Shown here: positions 1 through 7,671 of the stretch, in pieces
Layout: every line of letters starts with the position of its first letter
How positions within the stretch are numbered: position 1 is the first letter of the stretch
Origin: Microbispora rosea subsp. aerata
Lineage (GTDB): Bacteria; Actinomycetota; Actinomycetes; Streptosporangiales; Streptosporangiaceae
Length of the DNA: 64,000 bases
Direction of reading: 5' to 3'
NCBI RefSeq assembly: GCF_014647835.1
Contig: NZ_BMPY01000011.1
Location: forward strand, 124,001 to 188,000
The notes under the pieces: model-generated
Told to the model about the DNA's origin: nothing
The model's database searches: none
The model's input: the letters and a program-made list of their open reading frames with translations, nothing else
Translations under genes and position numbers: made by a program

Positions 1-116
1 AGGTGCGGCTCGTCGCCGACCGCCACGATCTCACCGGTGAATCCGGCGGCCCGCAGCCGCTCGGCCGCCCGCAGGCCGCCCATCGAGGCGCCCGCGATCA
101 CGATGCGCTGCGTCAC
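1..116 (-). CDS. Ferredoxin reductase, N-terminal fragment (runs off the window)
   Basis: Only the first 38 or so codons are present. The translation from a GTG at 116 begins VTQRIVIAGASMGGLRAAER, a beta strand plus glycine-rich turn typical of the FAD-binding Rossmann fold of NAD(P)H:ferredoxin reductases of the rubredoxin-reductase type. It starts 5 bp after the ferredoxin stop, so the two are almost certainly cotranscribed. In P450 systems this flavoprotein passes electrons from NAD(P)H to the ferredoxin. The family call rests on the dinucleotide-binding motif and the context; the substrate-binding part lies outside the window. Confidence 0.7.
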   Translation of the reverse strand, partial: MTQRIVIAGASMGGLRAAERLRAAGFTGEIVAVGDEPH

Positions 117-121
117 GGCGA

Positions 122-310
122 TCAGCCCTCGATCGTGATGGCCTGCAGCGGGCACACGTCGGCGGCCTCCTCGACGGCGTCGCGCAGCGACTCGTCGGGC
201 TCCGCCTCGTAGACCAGCCGGCCGTTCTCGTTGATCTGGAAGACCTCGGGGGCGGAGAAGACGCACTGCCCGTGGTCCTTGCAGACGTCCATGTCGACGA
301 TGACCTTCAT
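122..310 (-). CDS. [3Fe-4S] ferredoxin of the P450-partner type
   Basis: This is a 62-residue protein, the usual size of actinobacterial P450 ferredoxins. It has Cys10, a His at position 13 where 4Fe ferredoxins have Cys, Cys16, and a C-terminal Cys53-Pro. Three cluster cysteines mean a 3Fe-4S centre. It would carry electrons from the reductase encoded just downstream to the P450 at 9029-10276. It is the fourth gene of a leftward operon (hpaE-hpaD-FAH-ferredoxin-reductase), 16 bp after the FAH gene, so it should share the operator near 3574. Confidence 0.9.
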   Translation of the reverse strand: MKVIVDMDVCKDHGQCVFSAPEVFQINENGRLVYEAEPDESLRDAVEEAADVCPLQAITIEG

Positions 311-326
311 CGGGGGAAACTCCTTG

Positions 327-1172
327 TCAACGCTTGGGGGGACGGATGCCGCGAAACTCCCAGTCGCCGCCGAAGGCGGTCGAGATGACCTCCTCCGACT
401 CGGTCGGCTGGGCGCCGCAGTCGTCGCGGATCGGGACGGGCCCGTGGACGATGTGGTTGGTCAGCCTGCCGAGGCCCTCGACCTCCACCTCGACCACGTC
501 GCCCGGCCGCACCGGACGGGAGTTGGCCGGGGTGCCGGACAGCAGCACGTCGCCGGGGTAGAGGGTGATCGTGCGGGCGATGTCGGCGACGAGGTAGTGC
601 ATGTCCCACTCCATCTCGTCGGTGGAGCCGTCCTGCACGACCTCGCCGTTCACGTACGTGCGCAGCCGCTTGCCGTGGAAGTCCCAGCCGGTGACCAGGC
701 CGGGGCCGAGCGGGCAGAGCGTGTCGGAGCCCTTGACCCGCAGCATCGAGCCCGCGTCGGTGTCGCGGAAGTCGTGCAGGCCGTAGTCGTTGCCGATCGT
801 GTAGCCGGCGATGTAGTCGCCCGCCTCGTCCGGGGAGATGTTGCGGGCCGTACGGCCGATGACGATGGCCACCTCGCCCTCGTAGTTGAGGTATTTGCAC
901 CGCTCGGGCCGTACGATCGCGCCCTTGTGCGCGTTGAGCGCGGAGGTCGGCTTGTGGAAGTACGTCGGGGCGGGCGGCAGCGAGGTCATGAACTCCTCGA
1001 CCCTGCTGCGGTGGTTCAGATGGACGGCGATGATCTTCGACGGCACGCACGGCGGCAGGTGGACGGCGTCGTCGACGCCCACCGTGCGGCCGTCCGCGCC
1101 GACCAGCTCGTCACCCTCCCTGCGCACCTGTACGGCCGCGCCGTCGAGCAGAATCCTGCGATATTCGGCCAT
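327..1172 (-). CDS. FAH-family hydrolase/decarboxylase (HpaG/OPET decarboxylase-like)
   Basis: A 281-residue fumarylacetoacetate hydrolase superfamily protein. The core has the family's acidic metal-binding region (YEGEVAIVIGR around residues 97-107, then GYTIGNDYGLHDFRD around 122-136) and the C-terminal GDVLLSGTPA-type turn. In homoprotocatechuate meta-cleavage, FAH-fold enzymes decarboxylate and isomerise the ring-cleavage product after aldehyde oxidation, which fits the two genes upstream. Its start overlaps the hpaD stop (TGATG), so translation is probably coupled. Other FAH members such as acylpyruvate hydrolases look alike, so the exact reaction is inferred from context. Confidence 0.8.
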   Translation of the reverse strand: MAEYRRILLDGAAVQVRREGDELVGADGRTVGVDDAVHLPPCVPSKIIAVHLNHRSRVEEFMTSLPPAPTYFHKPTSALNAHKGAIVRPERCKYLNYEGEVAIVIGRTARNISPDEAGDYIAGYTIGNDYGLHDFRDTDAGSMLRVKGSDTLCPLGPGLVTGWDFHGKRLRTYVNGEVVQDGSTDEMEWDMHYLVADIARTITLYPGDVLLSGTPANSRPVRPGDVVEVEVEGLGRLTNHIVHGPVPIRDDCGAQPTESEEVISTAFGGDWEFRGIRPPKR

Positions 1173-2113
1173 CAGCGGGCGCTTTCGAGGCGGAACGGAT
1201 AGGGGTAGGGGTCGTTGGAGGCGTCCGTGGCCCGCGGCCGGGGGAAGCCGCCCTCGGGCCGGTCGAACCAGATGTGCACCTGGCCGGTGCCGGTGGCGTT
1301 CTCATACTCGCTGTAGAGCCGGCCGGGGGCGGTCAGGTCGTGCTCGCCGAGCGCGCCCGCCATCATCAGGTAGTGGCCGAACCGCGCCTCGGGCTTGAAG
1401 CGGTAGAACTCGTCCATCGTGTCGAGCACGCGCCCGTGGTCGCCGGCGAGCATCCACGCGATGCGCTCCTCGTCGGCCGCCCGCGCCTCCGGCCTGCGGA
1501 TGTGCACCGGGTCGCTCGCCTCGTGGGCGCGCAGCTGGCGCAGCGGCCAGAACTCGTGCGACAGGGCCCCCGACGCGATCAGCAGCACCTTGCGGTCGCT
1601 CGCCGCGATCGCGTCGCCGACCGCCCGGCCGAGCCGCAGGTTGTCCTCGGTCTCCGCGGTCTGGCACATGCCGATGGAGATCCACCGCTTGCCCTCGACC
1701 CCGAGGTATTTCCACAGGTTGACGGTCGCGTAGAAGATCGGCAGGTGATGGTCGTCGATCGCGGTGATCCAGGTCGCGTGCTTTTCCTGGTACGACGCGA
1801 TCAGCCGGGCCAGCTCCGGGTCGCCGGGGAAGTCGTACGGGATGCGGCACATGCCGCGCGGCAGTTCCTCGGAGGTGAACAGCCCCGAGCGGCGGTCCTG
1901 CGCGGTGACCACGAACTCGACCGTCGTCGCCCAGTGGGAGTCGAAGACGATCACGGTGTCGTAGTCGAGGGTCTCGAAGACCTCCTCCCGCAGGCGGCGC
2001 AGCCCGGGGACGATGCTGATCTCCTTGCCCTCGTTGAGCTCCTTGCGGACCTCGAGCGGCAGCATGATCGTGGGGGCGTGCGCGAGCATGCCCGCGCCGA
2101 CGACCTCACCCAT
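1172..2113 (-). CDS. hpaD: Class III extradiol dioxygenase, homoprotocatechuate 2,3-dioxygenase type
   Basis: A 313-residue LigB-superfamily enzyme. It keeps the metal ligand region LAHAPT (His12) and FDSHW (His60), the ELP turn after the Tyr/Thr-Ser motif, and the ASGALSHEFW segment of HpaD-type enzymes. This family uses non-haem iron to open 3,4-dihydroxyphenylacetate next to the catechol hydroxyls, giving 5-carboxymethyl-2-hydroxymuconate semialdehyde. The gene overlaps hpaE by 8 bp and the FAH gene by 1-3 bp, a tightly coupled pathway operon. A related catechol with another side chain is possible, because substrate range varies in this family. Confidence 0.8.
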   Translation of the reverse strand: MGEVVGAGMLAHAPTIMLPLEVRKELNEGKEISIVPGLRRLREEVFETLDYDTVIVFDSHWATTVEFVVTAQDRRSGLFTSEELPRGMCRIPYDFPGDPELARLIASYQEKHATWITAIDDHHLPIFYATVNLWKYLGVEGKRWISIGMCQTAETEDNLRLGRAVGDAIAASDRKVLLIASGALSHEFWPLRQLRAHEASDPVHIRRPEARAADEERIAWMLAGDHGRVLDTMDEFYRFKPEARFGHYLMMAGALGEHDLTAPGRLYSEYENATGTGQVHIWFDRPEGGFPRPRATDASNDPYPYPFRLESAR

Positions 2114-3560
2114 TCCAGCCTCCCGGTGCGAAGACGGTGTTCTTGACGTCGCAGTAGAAGTCGAAGCTCCAGTCGCCGCCCTCCCGGCCGACGCCCGACT
2201 GGCGGGAGCCGCCGAAGGGCGCGCGGAGGTCGCGGACGAAGAAGCAGTTGACCCAGACGGTGCCGGCGACCAGGCGCCCGGTCACCCGCTCGGCCCGCTC
2301 GGGCGAGCCGGTGGCGAGCGTGGCGGCCAGCCCGAACCTGGTGGAGTTGGCCATCTCGACGGCCTCGTCCTCGGTGCGGAACATCTGGAGCGTGAGGACC
2401 GGCCCGAAGACCTCCTCGTTGACGATCTCGCTGTCGGGGGCTACGTCCGTGAAGAGCGTGGGCCGGTAGTACAGGCCGCCGAGGTCGGTGTTGGGCCCGC
2501 CGCCGATCACCGGGACGGCCCCGGCCTCGATCGCCCGCCGTACGAACCCGTCGACGCGCGCGAAGTGCTCGGCGTGGATCTGCGGGCCGATGTCGGTGGC
2601 CAGGTCGCGCGGGTCGCCCTGGCGCAGCGCGCTCGCCTTGGCGACGAACCGCTCGGTGAACTCGGCCGCGATCTCCTCCTGGACCAGCAGCCGTGTGCCG
2701 GCCAGGCAGACCTGGCCCGCGTTGTCGTACTGCTCGACGGCGAGGTCGACGGCGAGATCGAGGTCGGCGTCGGCGAACACGATCAGCGGCGACTTGCCGC
2801 CGAGCTCCAGCGACAGCGGCGTGAGGTTGGCCGCCGCGGCGGCGGCGATGTGCCGGGCGGTCGGCACCGAGCCGGTGAAGCTGATGCGCCGCACCCGGCG
2901 GTCGGCGACCAGCGGCGCGCCGGCCTCCTCGCCGTAGCCCTGCACGACGTTGAACACGCCGTCGGGCAGTCCGGCCTCGGCGGTGATGTCGGCCAGCAGC
3001 GACGCGGTCAGCGGCGACCACTCGGCCGGCTTCAGCACGACCGTGTTCCCGGCGGCGAGCGCGGGCGCGATCTTCCAGGTGGCCAGCATGAGCGGCGCGT
3101 TCCACGGGGTGATCAGCGCGCAGACCCCGGCCGGGTCCCAGGAGACGTGGTTGCGGTGTCCCCGGGTGTCGAAGTCGTCGTGGCCGAGCTTCAGCAGCCA
3201 GTCGGCGAAAAATCGGAAGTTGTGCGCCACCCGGGGCATCACGCCGCGCAGGTGCGAGCGCAGCAGCGCGCCGTTGTCCGTCGTCTCGACGATCGCGAGC
3301 CGCTCCAGGCGCTTTTCGACGCCGTCGGCGATCGCGTGCAGCAGCGCCGCCCGCTCCTCGCGGCTCGTGCGCGCCCAGGCGGGAAACGCCTTCTCCGCGG
3401 CGGTCACGGCGGCCTCGGCCTCGGCCGCGCCGCCCCGCGCCACCCGCGCGATCACCTGGCCGTCGATGGGCGACACGTCGTCGAACACGGCGGCGGAGCC
3501 GACCCGTTCACCGCCGATCCAGTGGCCCTCGTGGACAGTGACATCCCCGACAGTCGCCAT
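2106..3560 (-). CDS. hpaE: Aldehyde dehydrogenase, HpaE-like (carboxymethyl-hydroxymuconate semialdehyde dehydrogenase)
   Basis: A 484-residue NAD(P)-dependent aldehyde dehydrogenase of normal family length. The general base lies in SLELGGKS (Glu252) and the nucleophile in NAGQVCLAG (Cys285). FTGS near residue 230 and the C-terminal PFGGSRQSGVGREGG are also standard. The ATG at 3560 is preferred because GGAGGAG lies just upstream and an operator palindrome (3574-3591) sits right before it; the ATG at 3587 would lie inside that operator. It heads the leftward operon and should oxidise the ring-cleavage aldehyde made by HpaD. A PuuC-like role on a glutamylated aldehyde cannot be excluded. Confidence 0.82.
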   Translation of the reverse strand: MATVGDVTVHEGHWIGGERVGSAAVFDDVSPIDGQVIARVARGGAAEAEAAVTAAEKAFPAWARTSREERAALLHAIADGVEKRLERLAIVETTDNGALLRSHLRGVMPRVAHNFRFFADWLLKLGHDDFDTRGHRNHVSWDPAGVCALITPWNAPLMLATWKIAPALAAGNTVVLKPAEWSPLTASLLADITAEAGLPDGVFNVVQGYGEEAGAPLVADRRVRRISFTGSVPTARHIAAAAAANLTPLSLELGGKSPLIVFADADLDLAVDLAVEQYDNAGQVCLAGTRLLVQEEIAAEFTERFVAKASALRQGDPRDLATDIGPQIHAEHFARVDGFVRRAIEAGAVPVIGGGPNTDLGGLYYRPTLFTDVAPDSEIVNEEVFGPVLTLQMFRTEDEAVEMANSTRFGLAATLATGSPERAERVTGRLVAGTVWVNCFFVRDLRAPFGGSRQSGVGREGGDWSFDFYCDVKNTVFAPGGWNG

Positions 3561-3573
3561 CCGCTCCTCCAAG

Positions 3574-3591
3574 TCGTTTGGTCCCAAACAA
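3574..3591. promoter_or_regulatory. MarR-type operator site 1 (hpaE promoter)
   Basis: The sequence is TCGTTTGGTCCCAAACAA, inside an almost perfect 24-bp inverted repeat (3571-3594, one mismatch between 11-bp arms). It lies 14 bp before the hpaE start. The same 18-bp motif recurs at 3631, 4987, 5024, 7529 and 7632. Confidence 0.75.
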
Positions 3592-3630
3592 CTTAGAGTC
3601 GTGGCTGCTCAGGAGTCAATACAAACGCTA

Positions 3631-3648
3631 TCGTTTGGAAGCAAACAA
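3631..3648. promoter_or_regulatory. MarR-type operator site 2 (amidotransferase-like gene promoter)
   Basis: The sequence is TCGTTTGGAAGCAAACAA, the same half-sites and two-base centre as site 1, placed 19 bp before the ATG at 3667. Together with site 1 it gives one operator for each divergent promoter. Confidence 0.75.
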
Positions 3649-3666
3649 GTCTCGAGGAGAGATGGC

Positions 3667-4362
3667 ATGGCCAGGCCGATCATCGCGATCCCGTCCCGAT
3701 TCGCCGCCACCACGTCGGCGCTGCGCTACGCGGCCGTGGTCACGGCCAGGGCGCTCGCCGACGCCGTCTACCGCGCCGGAGGAGAGCCGTTCCTCATGCA
3801 CCCGGTGGACGCGGGCGAGGCCGCCGCCCGGCTGGCCGTGGCCGACGGCCTGCTGCTGCCCGGCGGCGGCGACATCGCGCCCTCGGCGTACGGCGAGGGC
3901 CTGGCGCACGACGCGGTCTACGACGTGGACGCCGAGCAGGACGACTTCGACTTCGCGGCGGCCCGGCACGCGCTGGCCGCCGGCCTGCCCACGCTCGCGA
4001 TCTGCCGGGGGCTCCAGGTGGTCAACGTCGCGCTCGGCGGCCGGTTGCACCAGCACATGGAGCCCGACCACCGGCACGTCGTGCACCCGGTGCGGGTGCG
4101 GCCCGGCTCGCTGCTCGCCGAGGTGACCGGCGCGGAGAAGGTCGAGGCGTCCTGCTACCACCACCAGTGCGCGTCGTCCCTGGGGGACGGCCTGACGGCC
4201 GCCGCGTACGCCGAGGACGGCACGGTCGAGGCCGCCGAGCTGACCGAGCCGCGGGGATGGTTCCTCGGCGTGCAGTGGCACCCGGAGGACACCGCCGCGA
4301 CCGACCCCGTCAACCAGCGCGTCTTCGGCGCACTGGTCGAGGCCGCCGCGGTTCGCCGCTGA
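3667..4362 (+). CDS. Class-I glutamine-amidotransferase-like hydrolase (peptidase C26, PuuD-like)
   Basis: A 231-residue protein with the full catalytic triad: Cys113 in AICRGLQ, His205 and Glu207 in VQWHPED. The oxyanion region is LLLPGGGDI near residue 65. PuuD-type members remove a gamma-glutamyl group from glutamylated amines or their oxidation products. AGGAGA lies just before the ATG at 3667; longer in-frame starts would run through the operators and the opposing promoter. It is divergent from hpaE. With the glutamine-synthetase-like gene at 7672 and the permease at 5108 it completes a gamma-glutamylation set. An AtdA2-like role in aromatic amine oxidation is an alternative. Confidence 0.82.
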   Translation: MARPIIAIPSRFAATTSALRYAAVVTARALADAVYRAGGEPFLMHPVDAGEAAARLAVADGLLLPGGGDIAPSAYGEGLAHDAVYDVDAEQDDFDFAAARHALAAGLPTLAICRGLQVVNVALGGRLHQHMEPDHRHVVHPVRVRPGSLLAEVTGAEKVEASCYHHQCASSLGDGLTAAAYAEDGTVEAAELTEPRGWFLGVQWHPEDTAATDPVNQRVFGALVEAAAVRR

Positions 4363-4378
4363 GGGGCCGGGCCCTCAG
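4359..4378. terminator. Bidirectional hairpin shared by two convergent stops
   Basis: CTGAGGG at 4359-4365 pairs with CCCTCAG at 4372-4378 with a short GC-rich centre. Both the + strand TGA (4360-4362) and the - strand TGA (4375-4377) lie inside the stem. There is no U tract. Confidence 0.5.
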
Positions 4379-4947
4379 GTCGCGCGGCGGCGGCCGCCGC
4401 GGCGGGGCGGCATGGGGGTGTCCCTGTGCAGGCTCTCCCGCCGCTCCTCGCCCTTCTCCTCGAGGTGGGTGACGATGCGGCGGAGCGTGTTCGCCAGGGT
4501 CAGCGCCTCCTCACGGCTCAGGTCCTCGACGACGAACGCCTCCTCGGCGTTGAACGCCGGGAAGAGCTTCTCCATCAAGGCGATCCCGTCGGGCCTGAGC
4601 CGCAGCAGGGCGAGGCGGCCGTCGTCGGGATGCTGCCGGCGTTCGATCAGGCCGCGCCCCTCAAGGGTCTTGATGATGCCGGTCAGCGTCCCCTTGGAGA
4701 TCCCCGCCTCGGCCGCCGTGTGCCGGGTCTCGATCTCCTCCCAGATCCACACCACCCACAGCACCACGAAGGCGCTCCAGGTGAGGTCGGCCGCGCGCAG
4801 CGCGGAGTTCTCCAGGTGCTGCCGGACGGCGGTGGCGGCCCGGTAGAGGTTGGAGACCGCGGCGAGCGCCTCGCGATTGACCGGGATCGATCCGAGCCGG
4901 CGGTTGACCGCCTCTTCGGTGGCGGACAGCGAGTAGTGCGCGGGCAC
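4375..4947 (-). CDS. MarR-family transcriptional regulator (HpaR-like role)
   Basis: A 190-residue winged-helix protein. Residues 55-140 carry the MarR core: the TAAEAGISKGTLTGIIKTLEGRGLIER recognition region followed by a wing with HPDDGRLALLRL. The Arg/Lys-rich tail (PPRRGGRRR) is an extension. The start is a GTG with AAGGGAG 8 bp upstream. Two copies of the cluster palindrome lie between this gene and the divergent permease, so it probably autoregulates and controls the whole cluster. MarR repressors of homoprotocatechuate operons (HpaR) usually lose DNA binding on meeting an aromatic ligand; that behaviour is inferred here. Confidence 0.88.
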   Translation of the reverse strand: MPAHYSLSATEEAVNRRLGSIPVNREALAAVSNLYRAATAVRQHLENSALRAADLTWSAFVVLWVVWIWEEIETRHTAAEAGISKGTLTGIIKTLEGRGLIERRQHPDDGRLALLRLRPDGIALMEKLFPAFNAEEAFVVEDLSREEALTLANTLRRIVTHLEEKGEERRESLHRDTPMPPRRGGRRRAT

Positions 4948-4986
4948 GTCCCGGCTCCCTTCCAGGGTCCAACTCTTGCGTCAGCT

Positions 4987-5004
4987 TCATTTGTACACGT
5001 ACGA
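4987..5004. promoter_or_regulatory. MarR-type operator site 3 (marR promoter)
   Basis: The sequence is TCATTTGTACACGTACGA, a weaker copy of the 18-bp consensus, 40 bp before the marR GTG. Its left half matches that of site 5. Confidence 0.6.
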
Positions 5005-5023
5005 TCCCGCGAAAACCCGCAGG

Positions 5024-5041
5024 TCGTTCGGGTTCAAACGA
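5024..5041. promoter_or_regulatory. MarR-type operator site 4 (permease promoter)
   Basis: The sequence is TCGTTCGGGTTCAAACGA, one base from consensus in each arm, located between marR and the permease and 66 bp before the permease ATG. Confidence 0.7.
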
Positions 5042-5107
5042 TCTTTGCGGAGTGAGTGACCGGGTCGCGGGTCACCTCACCCGTCCTCTCACCGAGAGAA
5101 GGTTTCC

Positions 5108-6592
5108 ATGGCAGATGAGGCCATCGCCACCGGAAGAATCACCGCTTGGAGCGGAACCGGCACGCACGAACTCTCCCGCCGCCGCATCGGCGTGCCGGAC
5201 ATCGTCTTCTTCGTGGTCGCCGCGTCGTCCCCGCTGACCGTCGCGGCCGGCGGGCTCCCGATGAGCTACGCGACGTCGGGCGTGCTCGGCGTCCCCGTCA
5301 TCTACCTCGTCCTCTCCGCCGTCCTCGCCACGTTCTCCGCGGGGTACGCGGCGATGAGCCGGCACATCTCCAACGCCGGCGCGTTCTACTCCTACATCGC
5401 GCGGGGCCTCGGGCGGGTGCCGGGGGTCGGCGCGTCGTTCGTGGCCCTCGTGGCGTACAACGCGATGCAGGTCGGACTGTACGGCCTGTTCGGCTTCGCG
5501 GCCTCCGGCCTGATCTCCTCCGAGCTGGGGGTGGACATCCCCTGGTGGGTGACCTCGCTCGTGGCGCTCGCCCTCATCGCCTTCCTCGGTTATCGCCGCA
5601 TCGACCTGAACGCCAAGGTCCTCGCCGTCCTGCTGGTCTGCGAGAGCCTCACCGTGCTCACCTTCGACATCTCCCAGGTGTCCTCGGCCCCGGCCGGGCT
5701 GTCCGCCGAGCCGTTCACCTGGGGGGCGCTGACCACGGGCGCCGTCGGGGCCGGGTTCTGCTGGGTCATGGCGTCGTTCATGGGCTTCGAGTCCGGCGCG
5801 ATCTACAGCGAGGAGTGCCGCGACCCCCGCCGCACGGTCAGCCGCGCCACCTACATCGCGGTCGCCGTGATCGGCGTCTTCTACGCGTTCACCGCCTGGG
5901 CGATGGCGATGGGCACCGGGGCCGGCAACATCATCGACGCCGCCGGAAAGCACGGCCCCGACCTCGTCTTCGTCCTCGGCGGCGACACGCTGGGGCCGGC
6001 CTTCGCCACGCTGACCCTGACGTTCATGGTCACCGCCCTGTTCGCCGCCCTGCTGTCGTTCCACAACGCGGTCGCCCGCTACTTCTTCGCGCTCGGCCGC
6101 GAGGGCGTGCTGCCCAAGGCGCTCGGCCTGGCCCACCCCCGGCACGGCTCGCCGCACCTGGGATCGCTGACCCAGACGGTCATCGCCGCGCTGGTCGTGA
6201 TCGGGTTCGGCCTGTCCGGCGGCGACCCGACCAACACGCTGTTCAACTGGTTCACCAACCTCGGCGCGCTCGGCGTCATCCTGCTCCTGGTGGTCACCTC
6301 GGTCTCCGTCCTCGGCTTCTTCCGGCGCGAGCGGCGCGGCGAGAGCGCCTGGAGCCGGGTCGTGGCGCCCGCGCTGTCCGGGGCCGCGCTGGCGGTCGTG
6401 CTCGTGCTCGCCGTGGTCAACTTCGACGCGCTGCTCGGCACCCCGCCCGACTCGGTGCTGAACTGGCTGATCCCCGGCCTCGTGCTGATCGCCGGGCTCG
6501 TCGGCCTCGCGTACGGCGTCTATCTGAAGGCCGGCCGCCCGCGCACCTACGCCCGGATCGGCCACGGCGCGGACGCCGTACGGGAAGGCTGA
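5108..6592 (+). CDS. APC-superfamily amino acid/amine permease
   Basis: A 494-residue membrane protein with about 12 hydrophobic segments between residues 30 and 475. The first helix (DIVFFVVAASSPLTVAAGGLP) and the GAFYSYIARGLGR loop are typical of APC transporters such as PuuP and relatives. A conserved ESGAIYSEECRDPRRTV segment follows helix 6. It should import the pathway's amine substrate by cation symport or exchange. The ATG at 5108 follows GAGAGAAGG. It is divergent from marR, under operator site 4, and ends before a strong terminator. Substrate identity cannot be read from sequence. Confidence 0.85.
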   Translation: MADEAIATGRITAWSGTGTHELSRRRIGVPDIVFFVVAASSPLTVAAGGLPMSYATSGVLGVPVIYLVLSAVLATFSAGYAAMSRHISNAGAFYSYIARGLGRVPGVGASFVALVAYNAMQVGLYGLFGFAASGLISSELGVDIPWWVTSLVALALIAFLGYRRIDLNAKVLAVLLVCESLTVLTFDISQVSSAPAGLSAEPFTWGALTTGAVGAGFCWVMASFMGFESGAIYSEECRDPRRTVSRATYIAVAVIGVFYAFTAWAMAMGTGAGNIIDAAGKHGPDLVFVLGGDTLGPAFATLTLTFMVTALFAALLSFHNAVARYFFALGREGVLPKALGLAHPRHGSPHLGSLTQTVIAALVVIGFGLSGGDPTNTLFNWFTNLGALGVILLLVVTSVSVLGFFRRERRGESAWSRVVAPALSGAALAVVLVLAVVNFDALLGTPPDSVLNWLIPGLVLIAGLVGLAYGVYLKAGRPRTYARIGHGADAVREG

Positions 6593-6620
6593 CGGCGGCC
6601 AAGCCGCACCCGGACGGACG

Positions 6621-6656
6621 AGGACCGCCCGCACCGATCGCGGTGCGGGCGGTCCT
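6621..6656. terminator. Perfect 16-bp stem terminator between convergent genes
   Basis: AGGACCGCCCGCACCG (6621-6636) pairs perfectly with 6641-6656 around the loop ATCG. It lies between the permease and the leftward gene at 6693-7505 and can serve both strands. Confidence 0.75.
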
Positions 6657-6692
6657 GCCGTATGGGGCCTGCTGCGGGAATCTTCGGACGTC

Positions 6693-7505
6693 TCAGAGCA
6701 GGGCGCCGGAGGTGCCGGTCTCCAGCACGGTGCCACCGTTCCAGCTCACCCCGACCTGGCGGTAGTAGCCGCCGACGACCTCCTCGACCGTGAGATCGGC
6801 CAGCTCTTCGGTGGGGGCGTCGAACAGGTCGATCTCGGCGTCGCCGGCCCACGCCTGGCCGCCCTCGAACGACGCGCCCGAGGTGGCGATCAGCTCGTCC
6901 AGGGCCAGGCCCTTGCCCGGCTCGATCGAGGGCAGCCAGCGGTGATGGGCCATGGGGTGGCCGTTGACGAACCCGTTGGTCTCGCTCGGCTCGCGCAGCC
7001 GTACGACCGCCTGGGCGATCCTGCGGTCCGCGGCGGCCAGCGTGGCCCCGAAGACCCCGCCTGCGCCGATCCTCGGCGCGGCCAGGCCGTACGGATGCGG
7101 GCGGGTCATGTGGATCGAGCCGAGCTTCTTGGGGTAGCCCTGGTGGATGCCGCGGGCGACGGCGAAGTCCTTGTCCACCCAGATGTAGACGCAGCGGGAG
7201 TAGGTCGTGCCGCGGTAGGAGCAGCGGACGACGACGAAGCACTCCTTGTACTGCGCCCGCACGGGGTCGAGCAGCTCCTCGCGGCTCTGCGAGCACGACT
7301 GCCAGTCGGCCCAGATCACCGCCACCGCGCCGGGGTCCTCCTCGGCGAGGCCGAGCGGCTCGGGCAGCAGCGCGGCCACCTTCGCGGGGTCCGTGCGGTA
7401 TTCCACCGTGAGCAGGTCGCCGGAGTAGTACCAGGGCGGCCCGGGGATCAGCGAGGACCGCCCGGTCGCCGTCTTGGGCGTGTAGAAACCGCGCACCGTC
7501 GCCAC
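6693..7505 (-). CDS. Acetoacetate decarboxylase-fold enzyme
   Basis: A 270-residue protein of the acetoacetate decarboxylase (ADC) superfamily. Recognisable parts are the N-terminal PPWYYSGDLLTVEYRTDP strand pair, the central YKECFVVVRCSYRGTTYSRCVYIWVD sheet, and GYPKKLGSI near residue 135, where ADC enzymes carry the Schiff-base lysine. The GTG at 7505 has AAGGAGG at good distance. It is divergent from the glutamine-synthetase-like gene with an operator in its promoter, so it belongs to the cluster. ADC-fold proteins outside solventogenesis often act as decarboxylases, aldolases or dehydratases on keto acids; its step here is unknown. Confidence 0.75.
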   Translation of the reverse strand: MATVRGFYTPKTATGRSSLIPGPPWYYSGDLLTVEYRTDPAKVAALLPEPLGLAEEDPGAVAVIWADWQSCSQSREELLDPVRAQYKECFVVVRCSYRGTTYSRCVYIWVDKDFAVARGIHQGYPKKLGSIHMTRPHPYGLAAPRIGAGGVFGATLAAADRRIAQAVVRLREPSETNGFVNGHPMAHHRWLPSIEPGKGLALDELIATSGASFEGGQAWAGDAEIDLFDAPTEELADLTVEEVVGGYYRQVGVSWNGGTVLETGTSGALL

Positions 7506-7528
7506 TGCGCCTCCTTGTCGCGGACAAA

Positions 7529-7546
7529 TCATTTGGCCCCATACGA
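7529..7546. promoter_or_regulatory. MarR-type operator site 5 (ADC-like gene promoter)
   Basis: The sequence is TCATTTGGCCCCATACGA, 24 bp before the GTG at 7505. The half-sites match the other five copies. Confidence 0.7.
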
Positions 7547-7631
7547 TATGCGTTGAGCTGGGCATTGTCATCCGCTGACGGCGCATATGTTTCCTGGACG
7601 GGGGTCTTGTGGCACCGCCGTACGGGGCGTA

Positions 7632-7649
7632 TTGTTTGCGCCCAAACGA
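7632..7649. promoter_or_regulatory. MarR-type operator site 6 (ligase-P450 operon promoter)
   Basis: The sequence is TTGTTTGCGCCCAAACGA, 22 bp before the GTG at 7672. Sites 5 and 6 are 103 bp apart, the widest spacing of the three pairs. Confidence 0.7.
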
Positions 7650-7671
7650 GCTGCCGTAGCGAGGAGGTCCA

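Noticed and set aside
5072-6736. Long antisense reading frame (554 codons) opposite the permease gene
   Set aside because: Composition is Arg/Gly/Asp/Val-rich shadow of high-GC coding; the + strand frame is a clear permease.
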